A stretch of DNA of 6,321 nucleotides from Rhodothermota bacterium (GTDB lineage: Bacteria; Hydrogenedentota; Hydrogenedentia; Hydrogenedentales; GCA-2746185). The notes beneath the pieces are model-generated. The model was not told the DNA's origin. It made no database searches and was given only the letters and a program-made list of their open reading frames with translations. A program made the translations under genes and the position numbers. Position 1 is the first letter of the stretch. Each line of letters opens with the position of its first letter. Positions 1 through 5,183 of this stretch are shown one piece after another. The DNA lies in the NCBI GenBank assembly GCA_009885415.1, contig VFKU01000788.1, positions 1-6,321 on the forward strand, in the 5' to 3' direction.

Positions 1-285
1 CGCCTCGCCACCGGCGGTCTCGTCCCCGATCTCACGCTGCTGCTGGATGTACCCGTCGACACCGGCCTGCACCGCGCGAAGGCAGGAACTGCGGGCGACC
101 GAATCGAGCGCGAGCCCGTCGAGTTTCACGCACGCGTTCGTCAGGGTTTTCAGACTATCGCCGCCGCGGAGTCCGTCCGCGTGCGGCTTCTCGACGGATT
201 GCGGCCCCGCGAAGAGTTGGCCGCCGAGATCGCGCGGCTGGCCGCCGAGGCGATTGAATTCCGCCGCCGGCCCGGCGCAGGATGA
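1..285 (+). CDS. tmk: dTMP kinase (thymidylate kinase), C-terminal part
   Basis: This is the last 94 residues of a reading frame that enters from the left edge and stops at a TGA (283-285). Thymidylate kinase phosphorylates dTMP to dTDP with ATP in the cytoplasm, on the route to dTTP. The visible part carries the strand-plus-turn pattern PDLTLLLDVPVDTGLHRA (residues 9-26), where the family has its 'PDLT-LLDV' segment before the LID. It then has the DRIERE segment (residues 33-38), matching the family's DR(F/I)E motif, followed by the typical 'FHxRVRxGFxxIA' helix. The ATP-binding P-loop lies outside the window. The stop overlaps the start of holB in an ATGA, and the tmk-holB pairing is common across bacteria, which supports the call. 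Residues after about 85 form an Arg/Gly/Pro-rich end with no evident function. Confidence 0.9.
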   Translation, partial: RLATGGLVPDLTLLLDVPVDTGLHRAKAGTAGDRIEREPVEFHARVRQGFQTIAAAESVRVRLLDGLRPREELAAEIARLAAEAIEFRRRPGAG

Positions 286-1373
286 TCGGCATGAATCTTG
301 GCGATCTCCGCGATCAGGACGTGCCGGTGCGATTTCTCCGCCGCTTGATCGAGGCCCATCGCGTGCCGAACGCGCTGCTTTTTTGGGGTCCGTCGGGCGT
401 GGGCAAGGAACTCGCCGCACGCGCCTTCGCCAAGGACCTCCTCTGTCCCGGGCACGAAGACGAGAAGAGCCCCTTCGCCATCGCCGCGCGCAAGGTCGAC
501 CACGGCAACCATCCCGACCTGCGCGTGCTCGGGCCGGTCAAGAAGTCCCGCATCATCGACGTCGATGCGATTGAGTCCATCATCGAGATGGCCTCACTCC
601 GGCCAACCGAGGCCAAGTGGCGCGTGTTCATCTTGCGCGAGGCGGAGCGCATGCGCGGGCCCGCGCAAAATCATCTACTCAAGACGCTCGAAGAACCGCT
701 GGGCCGCTCGGTCTTCATCCTCATCACCGAGCACCCGCATTTTCTCTTGCCCACCATCCGCTCGCGCTGCCAGCGGGTCCGCTTCGGACGGCTCCGCCCG
801 GTCACCGTCGCCGACGTGATCGTCCGCGAACGCAATACGCCGCGCGAGCAGGCCGAGGCGGTCGCGGCGGTTGCGCAGGGCCAGATGACGCGCGCCTTCG
901 ATCTCGTCGACACCGACAAGCGCGAGATTGTACTCGATCTCGTGGAGCGAATTGCCGCCGGTGAAGAACCGATCGCGTTGGCCGAGGAGTTCGCGGCGTA
1001 CGTCGCCGCGCAGCGTGCGGCGATCGAGTCGCAGCTCAAGGCCGCGCCGGCCGACCCCGACGGCGATCTCTCGCGCGAGGCCCGCGAGAGCCTCAAAGAG
1101 GAGCAGGCCGCCGCTGTCGATGCCCAGGCCCGGCGTGATATACTCGACCTGCTGTATCTCATTGAAACGTGGTACCGCGACGTGATGGTGTTCGGCGCGA
1201 CCGGAGACGCCTCGCTCGTGCTCAATCGCGATCGAATCGATCGCGTGCGCGCCGCGGGCGGGACCGGCCTGGCCGAAAAACTGGAAGCGGTTGAGAAAGC
1301 CCGGCTGTATTTGGAGCGGTTTATCACCGAAGATCGCGTCTTTCGCGATCTCTTCTTCGCGCTCGCGGGATGA
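282..1373 (+). CDS. holB: DNA polymerase III subunit delta-prime (clamp loader)
   Basis: The 363-residue protein is a AAA+ subunit of the clamp loader, which opens the beta sliding clamp and loads it onto primed DNA during replication. The AAA+ core has a P-loop-like GPSGVGKE (36-43), HPDL (77-80), NHLLKTLEEP (130-139) and the SRC motif (161-163, probable arginine finger R162) within LLPTIRSRCQ. The P-loop ends in Glu43 rather than Ser/Thr, and delta-prime proteins are generally not ATPases. The first zinc-ligand cysteine remains (C55), but the positions matching E. coli C59, C62 and C65 are S63, A66 and A69, so the zinc module looks lost. The rest is helical and fits the collar domain, with a charged linker near 255-280. 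E. coli delta-prime is 334 residues. The start at 282 overlaps the tmk stop (ATGA); ATG 291 is a possible alternative. Neither has a well-spaced Shine-Dalgarno, so coupling to tmk is likely. The SRC motif and tmk context favour delta-prime over gamma/tau. Confidence 0.9.
   Translation: MIGMNLGDLRDQDVPVRFLRRLIEAHRVPNALLFWGPSGVGKELAARAFAKDLLCPGHEDEKSPFAIAARKVDHGNHPDLRVLGPVKKSRIIDVDAIESIIEMASLRPTEAKWRVFILREAERMRGPAQNHLLKTLEEPLGRSVFILITEHPHFLLPTIRSRCQRVRFGRLRPVTVADVIVRERNTPREQAEAVAAVAQGQMTRAFDLVDTDKREIVLDLVERIAAGEEPIALAEEFAAYVAAQRAAIESQLKAAPADPDGDLSREARESLKEEQAAAVDAQARRDILDLLYLIETWYRDVMVFGATGDASLVLNRDRIDRVRAAGGTGLAEKLEAVEKARLYLERFITEDRVFRDLFFALAG
1227..1245. repeat. Perfect 19-nt palindrome inside holB
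   Basis: The sequence CGCGATCGA-A-TCGATCGCG is a perfect 9+1+9 inverted repeat. It lies in frame in holB and encodes part of an R-D-R-I-D-R-V stretch, so the alternating Asp-Arg protein sequence may fully explain it. It contains one copy each of CGCGATCG and CGATCGCG, words that recur in this window. A role as a protein-binding or methylation site is possible but unsupported here. Confidence 0.5.
1331..1351 (+). repeat. Perfect 8-bp inverted repeat (hairpin) near the holB 3' end
   Basis: AGATCGCG and CGCGATCT are exact reverse complements separated by the 5-nt loop TCTTT, so the transcript could form an 8-bp stem ending 22 nt before the holB stop and 43 nt before the ricT start. It has no following T-run, which argues against an intrinsic terminator. 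The DNA encodes an E-D-R-V-F-R-D-L segment, and the mirrored D-R / R-D codons may produce the symmetry by chance. If functional, it could affect the relative expression of holB and ricT or act as an mRNA-processing site; that is inference. Confidence 0.4.
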
Positions 1374-1379
1374 CGTAAC

Positions 1380-1385
1380 GGGGAG
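1380..1385 (+). promoter_or_regulatory. Ribosome binding site of ricT
   Basis: GGGGAG lies 9 nt upstream of the ATG at 1395, a good Shine-Dalgarno match at normal spacing. It is the clearest ribosome binding site in the window and supports 1395 as the ricT start, since the other genes mostly start at overlaps or without a convincing site. Confidence 0.65.
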
Positions 1386-1394
1386 TTCGCCACC

Positions 1395-2411
1395 ATGAGC
1401 CAAACTGTCCGCGTGCGGCTGCGAAAGCCGCCCCGCGTGTTTACCTTCGTCGCCCGCGATATGACCCTCGGGCGCAACGATTCGTGTGTCGTGCGCACGG
1501 ATCGCGGCCTCGAGTACGGCGTCTGCGTGACGCCCGGCGAGGAGGCCACGCCCGAGGACGAAGAGCGTCACAAAATGAGCGTCGTGCGCCGCGCCTCGGA
1601 CCACGACAACCTCACCCACCGCCAAATCAAGTCCGACGAAGAGCGCGCGAAGGACCTCTGCAAACGAAAAATCCGCGAACGCAAACTCGCGATGAAACTC
1701 GTCGAGTGCGAGTATTCCTTCGACCGCAAAAAGGTCATCTTCTATTTCACCGCCGACGACCGCGTCGACTTCCGCGATCTCGTGCGCGATCTCGCCCGCG
1801 AGTTCAAGGCGCGCATCGAACTGCGCCATATCCAGGTGCGCGACGAGGCCAAGATCGTCGGCGGCATCGGCTCCTGCGGCCGCGAACTCTGCTGCACCAC
1901 CTGGATGCGCGAGTTCATGCCCATCTCCATGAAGATGGCGAAGAACCAAAACCTCTCGCTCAATCCCTCCAAGATCAGCGGCCAATGCGGGCGACTGCTC
2001 TGCTGCCTCTCCTACGAAAATGACATGTATCAGCGCCAACGCCGGCCGGCCGGCGCCGCGCCGAGCGGCGATCTGGCTGCGCTCCGCGACGACATGGAAG
2101 ATCACCAGGCCGTGGCCGTCGAAGCGCTCAAGAGTTCTACGCTCGCCGACGTCCTGGCGGAAGAACCCGAGGCCGTCGCCATCGAGGATCGCGCGCGCCC
2201 CGGCGAATTCGCCGCGCCGGAGTCGAACGGCGAAGAAGGCGGGGAGGACGGCGACGAAAACACCGCCGTCTCCGGACAGGGCCAACAACGTCCCGTCGGC
2301 GATCGTTCCGGCGGCAAGCGCAGGCGCCGTCGCGGCCGTCGAGGCGGCGGAAGTGGGGGAGGTCGCGGACCCGGCGGCGGCTCCGGTGGTCCCGCGCCAA
2401 GCGCGCCCTGA
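1395..2411 (+). CDS. ricT: RicT/YaaT family PSP1-domain protein with long disordered tail
   Basis: RicT (YaaT) is known from Bacillus subtilis, where with RicA (YmcA) and RicF (YlbF) it forms an iron-sulfur complex that promotes RNase Y-dependent mRNA processing. The 338-residue protein has an N-terminal beta-rich part (about 1-60), then the conserved C-terminal PSP1 region (about 60-150). Next come the cysteine motifs GSCGRELCC (159-167) and GQCGRLLCC (196-204), which give six cysteines (161, 166, 167, 198, 203, 204) typical of the family and probable Fe-S ligands. The family core ends near residue 212. The remaining ~125 residues look disordered: an Ala/Glu/Asp-rich acidic stretch (about 225-290), then a basic KRRRRRGRRGGG segment (308-319) and a Gly/Ser/Pro-rich end. 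This tail is unusual for the family. The gene follows holB by 21 nt, as in the Firmicutes order, and precedes tatD by 10 nt. RicA and RicF are not in the window, so the function in this organism is inferred. Confidence 0.9.
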   Translation: MSQTVRVRLRKPPRVFTFVARDMTLGRNDSCVVRTDRGLEYGVCVTPGEEATPEDEERHKMSVVRRASDHDNLTHRQIKSDEERAKDLCKRKIRERKLAMKLVECEYSFDRKKVIFYFTADDRVDFRDLVRDLAREFKARIELRHIQVRDEAKIVGGIGSCGRELCCTTWMREFMPISMKMAKNQNLSLNPSKISGQCGRLLCCLSYENDMYQRQRRPAGAAPSGDLAALRDDMEDHQAVAVEALKSSTLADVLAEEPEAVAIEDRARPGEFAAPESNGEEGGEDGDENTAVSGQGQQRPVGDRSGGKRRRRRGRRGGGSGGGRGPGGGSGGPAPSAP

Positions 2412-2421
2412 TCCGCCGGCG

Positions 2422-3192
2422 ATGCCCCTCGTCGATTCGCATTGCCACCTCTACGACGCGAAGTTTGACGCCGATCGGGAAACGGTCATCGCACGCGCGC
2501 TCGATATTCTCGATTGGCTCGTCGTCATCGGCGACGATTTACCCACCAGCGAACAAGCGCTCGCCCTGGTCCGGCCGCGCATCCACGCCACCGTCGGCAT
2601 CCATCCGTACTACGCGGCAACCGCCGGCGCGGGCGGCATCCAACGTCTCCGTGAACTCGCCGCACGCCCGGGCGTGGTGGCCATCGGTGAGATCGGCCTG
2701 GACTATTTCAAGCACTGCGATACGCCCCCGACAGTCCAGCGCGAAGCCTTCATACGCCAGATCGACCTCGCCGCGGAGTTGCAACTGCCGATCGTTATCC
2801 ACAATCGCGACGCGGACGCAGACCTTTGCGCGATTCTCGACGAGCACGCAAGCCGCCTCCCGGGCGGAGTGCTGCACTGTTTTTCCTCCGGCCCCGAGCT
2901 CGTCGAGCGCTCCGCCGCGTGGGATTTTCACATCTCCTTCGCGGGAAATCTGACCTACCCCAAGGCCGGCAATCTCCGCGACGCCGCCCGCCTCGTCCCG
3001 CTCGACCGGCTCCTCGTCGAGACCGACGCGCCCTACCTCGCGCCGCAGGCCCTCCGCGGCCAGCGCTGCGAACCCGCTTTCGTCCGCCACACCGCTGCCT
3101 GCCTCGCCGAGGTGAAGGGCATCAGCGTCGAGGAGTTGAGCGCCGCCACCGCCGCAAACGCCGCACGCGTGTTTTTGCGCGCGAAGGTGTAG
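2422..3192 (+). CDS. tatD: TatD family metal-dependent hydrolase / DNase
   Basis: TatD proteins are cytoplasmic TIM-barrel hydrolases of the amidohydrolase superfamily. Characterised members are 3'-5' exonucleases acting on DNA or RNA, linked to DNA repair and turnover. The 256-residue length is normal for the family. All expected metal-site motifs are present: DSHCHL (5-10, H7 and H9), GIHPYY (59-64), GEIGLDY (89-95, E90), IHNRDA (126-131, H127), HCF (152-154, H152) and ETDAPYL (200-206, D202), followed by the usual RGQRCEPAFV segment. The open frame extends upstream to 2020, but the ATG at 2422 gives the canonical N-terminus directly before V-D-S-H-C-H and lies 10 nt after the ricT stop. 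The longer extension only reads ricT codons in another frame. No strong Shine-Dalgarno is seen, so translation probably relies on ricT. The subfamily (TatD, YcfH or YjjV type) cannot be fixed by eye. Confidence 0.92.
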   Translation: MPLVDSHCHLYDAKFDADRETVIARALDILDWLVVIGDDLPTSEQALALVRPRIHATVGIHPYYAATAGAGGIQRLRELAARPGVVAIGEIGLDYFKHCDTPPTVQREAFIRQIDLAAELQLPIVIHNRDADADLCAILDEHASRLPGGVLHCFSSGPELVERSAAWDFHISFAGNLTYPKAGNLRDAARLVPLDRLLVETDAPYLAPQALRGQRCEPAFVRHTAACLAEVKGISVEELSAATAANAARVFLRAKV

Positions 3193-3206
3193 CGCGGCGA
3201 ATCCGC

Positions 3207-3212
3207 TAGAAT
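3207..3212 (+). promoter_or_regulatory. Possible -10 element upstream of pabBC
   Basis: TAGAAT in the 45-nt gap between tatD and pabBC resembles a sigma-70 -10 hexamer and would place a transcript start about 20 nt before the ATG at 3238. No convincing -35 hexamer is found at 16-18 nt spacing; the nearest T-rich stretch (3172-3176) is too far upstream. The gap is the longest in the window and unusually AT-rich locally, so an internal promoter is plausible but weakly supported. Confidence 0.25.
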
Positions 3213-3237
3213 AGCCGCCCAATCATTTCCTCGCGCC

Positions 3238-5010
3238 ATGCAAAAACCCATGCCCATATCGAGCGACACCCCGCACGCGGGAAGCGCGCGCTTTGTTGAT
3301 CGCGGCGGAATGCGCTCCTTCGACGCCCCGCTTCGGATCATCGCCGCGTATCGGCTGGACGAAGTCATTCCCGCGCTCGTGGAAGTGGAGCGCGAGGCTG
3401 AAAACGGCAACACGGCCGCGGGCTTCGTCGCCTACGAGGCCGCGCCCGCCTTCGATCCGGCGCTCGCGGTCCACGGCCCCCAGGCCTTCCCGCTCCTTTG
3501 GTTTGCCGTTTACGAAGGCGCTCCCCGCGAGGAAGAACTGCCTCTAGTAGCGTCGCACCCATCCTCGCCCGCGTGGCGATCCGCCTGTTTGCCGGAAGAT
3601 TATCGCGCGGCCGTCGATCGCGTTCGCGCGCTAATCGCCGCGGGCGACACCTATCAAGTGAACTTTGCTTATCCCCTGCACGCGTCCTTCGCCGGCGAGC
3701 CGTGGCCGCTTTTTACTGCGCTCGCCGCAGCCCAACCCACCCGCTTCGGCGCCTATCTCGATACCGGCCGCTTCGCCGTGCTCTCCGCGTCTCCGGAGTT
3801 GTTCTTCCGCCTCGAGGGCGACGCCATCGTGTGCCGCCCGATGAAGGGCACAGCGCCGCGCGGCCTTTCGAGCGAGGACGATCGCGCACGCGCGCGGACG
3901 TTGCGCGAGTCCGCCAAGGAGCGCGCCGAAAACGTCATGGTCGTCGACATGGTGCGCAACGATCTCGGACGCATCGCCGAGATCGGCAGCGTCCGGGTCT
4001 CGTCGCTCTTCGACACCGAGCGCCACCCGACCGTCTGGCAGATGACCTCCACCGTCGAGGCGCGCACCCGCGCGGGCCTCCCCGAGATTTTTCGCGCGCT
4101 TTTCCCCTCGGCCTCGGTCACCGGCGCCCCCAAAGTGCGCACCATGCAGATCATCCGCGAACTCGAAGCCGGGCCGCGCGGCGCTTACTGCGGCGCGATC
4201 GGGTGGGTCGGCCCCGGCCGCCGCGCCGAATTCAGCGTCGGCATACGCACGATCACCATCGATCGCGAAACGGTCCTGGCGACCTATCCCGTCGGCAGCG
4301 GCATCACGTGGGACTCCGCCCCACAGGCGGAACTCGACGAATGCCGGCTCAAGGCGGCCGTGCTCACGCATCGGCGTCCCGACTTCTATCTCTTGGAGAC
4401 TCTTCGCTGGGAAGACGGCTACACGCGGCTCGAAGGCCATCTCGATCGTCTCCGGGCCAGCGCGGAGTACTTCGCATTACCGTTCGACGAGGCGGCCGTC
4501 CGGGGAAATCTCGACGAGCTCGCTCGAACATTGAGTGCGCCGGCCAAGGTGCGGCTTCGCATTTCCCGCTTCGGCCAGGTGGAAGTCGAGGCCACCGCGC
4601 TACCCGACGCGCGGTCTCTGCGCGTCGTTCTTTCGCCCGAAGCGGTAGACTCGCGCGACGTATTTCTGTACCACAAGACGACGTACCGCGCGGTCTACGA
4701 TCGCCATCGAGCCCTCTGTCCAGACGCGGACGACGTAATTCTCTGGAACGAACGACACGAACTCACCGAGTCGACGTTCGCCAATCTCGCGCTGCGCCTG
4801 GGCGACGACTGGTTTACCCCGCCCATTTCCTCGGGCCTGCTCGGCGGCGTATTCCGCGCGCAATTACTGGCGGAGGGCCGCCTCCGCGAACGCATACTTA
4901 CAATAGGCGACCTCGATCTTGCCACTGAGCTGCGCCTGATCAATTCCGTGCGCGGGTGGATGCCGGCCGTGTGGGCAAGCGAAGCGGCGCCGCTGGCGGG
5001 ATCAAAATGA
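3238..5010 (+). CDS. pabBC: Fused aminodeoxychorismate synthase component I / 4-amino-4-deoxychorismate lyase
   Basis: This 590-residue protein joins the two chemical steps that turn chorismate into 4-aminobenzoate for folate. Residues ~1-375 are PabB, a chorismate-binding domain. It has GDTYQVNF (136-143), PMKGTAPRG (201-209) with K203 matching the catalytic lysine of aminodeoxychorismate synthases (anthranilate synthases have Ala there), and ENVMVVDMVRNDLGRI (231-246). It also has SVTGAPK (293-299), GSGITWDS (353-360) and AELDECRLKA (364-373). Residues ~383-580 are a PLP-dependent PabC lyase domain, starting at LLETLRW (385-391) and containing HKTTYR (479-484, probable PLP lysine K480), NERHELTESTFANL (504-517) and GLLGGVFR (533-540). 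Such fusions are known in many bacteria. The glutaminase partner PabA is not in the window, so ammonia may come from PabA or a shared TrpG encoded elsewhere. The start is ATG 3238, with ATG 3250 an alternative; no Shine-Dalgarno is evident. The stop overlaps the next gene in an ATGA. Confidence 0.94.
   Translation: MQKPMPISSDTPHAGSARFVDRGGMRSFDAPLRIIAAYRLDEVIPALVEVEREAENGNTAAGFVAYEAAPAFDPALAVHGPQAFPLLWFAVYEGAPREEELPLVASHPSSPAWRSACLPEDYRAAVDRVRALIAAGDTYQVNFAYPLHASFAGEPWPLFTALAAAQPTRFGAYLDTGRFAVLSASPELFFRLEGDAIVCRPMKGTAPRGLSSEDDRARARTLRESAKERAENVMVVDMVRNDLGRIAEIGSVRVSSLFDTERHPTVWQMTSTVEARTRAGLPEIFRALFPSASVTGAPKVRTMQIIRELEAGPRGAYCGAIGWVGPGRRAEFSVGIRTITIDRETVLATYPVGSGITWDSAPQAELDECRLKAAVLTHRRPDFYLLETLRWEDGYTRLEGHLDRLRASAEYFALPFDEAAVRGNLDELARTLSAPAKVRLRISRFGQVEVEATALPDARSLRVVLSPEAVDSRDVFLYHKTTYRAVYDRHRALCPDADDVILWNERHELTESTFANLALRLGDDWFTPPISSGLLGGVFRAQLLAEGRLRERILTIGDLDLATELRLINSVRGWMPAVWASEAAPLAGSK
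4995..5001 (+). promoter_or_regulatory. Ribosome binding site of the small membrane protein gene
   Basis: GGCGGGA ends 5 nt before the ATG at 5007, giving a partial Shine-Dalgarno inside the last codons of pabBC. It supports the ATG at 5007 over the upstream in-frame ATG at 4956, which would force a 55-nt overlap with pabBC. Confidence 0.4.
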
Positions 5011-5183
5011 CGGCCAAGCACGAGCTTCTCGATCGCCTCAAACGCGAACGCGTATGGGCCGCGTTGCTTTTCGTTTTCGCCGCCGCGCTCATTGCGCTCG
5101 TCCAGTACGTGTGGGCCCCCAAGCCGGGTCCGCACCCGGTCGCGCCATCCTCCGTCGTCGACGTGCGCGAATCGGCCGGCTGA
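5007..5183 (+). CDS. Small single-pass membrane protein, unknown function
   Basis: I do not recognise this 58-residue protein. Its N-terminus is short and charged (K4, R10, K12, R13 and R15, with E6 and D9). One hydrophobic segment of about 21 residues follows (17-37, starting W-A-A-L-L), then a Pro-rich tail (38-58, K-P-G-P-H-P-V-A-P). By the positive-inside rule the N-terminus should face the cytoplasm and the tail should lie outside. The start codon overlaps the pabBC stop (ATGA) and the stop shares its final A with the ATG of the next gene (TGATG), so it sits in a coupled cluster. The tight link to the polytopic membrane protein suggests the two act together, but that is inference. The amphipathic N-terminus followed by one membrane segment looks superficially like small division or export-complex subunits, with no motif to choose between them. 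Confidence 0.65.
   Translation: MTAKHELLDRLKRERVWAALLFVFAAALIALVQYVWAPKPGPHPVAPSSVVDVRESAG

Noticed and set aside
675..2288. Long minus-strand open frame (537 codons) across holB and ricT
   Set aside because: It is antisense to two clearly recognised genes, has no family motif, and runs across their junction. Long antisense frames are common in GC-rich coding DNA.
2020..2421. N-terminal extension of tatD to the upstream ATG at 2020
   Set aside because: The extension reads ricT codons in another frame and lacks any TatD similarity. The ATG at 2422 gives the canonical N-terminus and the normal family length.
3194..3218. Possible terminator between tatD and pabBC (GCGGC 3194-3198 with GCCGC 3214-3218, or GCGG 3194-3197 with CCGC 3203-3206)
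   Set aside because: The stems are only 4-5 bp, one has a 15-nt loop, and no T-run follows, so an intrinsic terminator is not supported.
3498..4928. Long plus-strand frame (476 codons) inside pabBC
   Set aside because: Its product is extremely Arg/Pro/Ser-rich with no motifs, the usual look of an out-of-frame reading of a GC-rich gene, while the other frame encodes a complete PabB-PabC.
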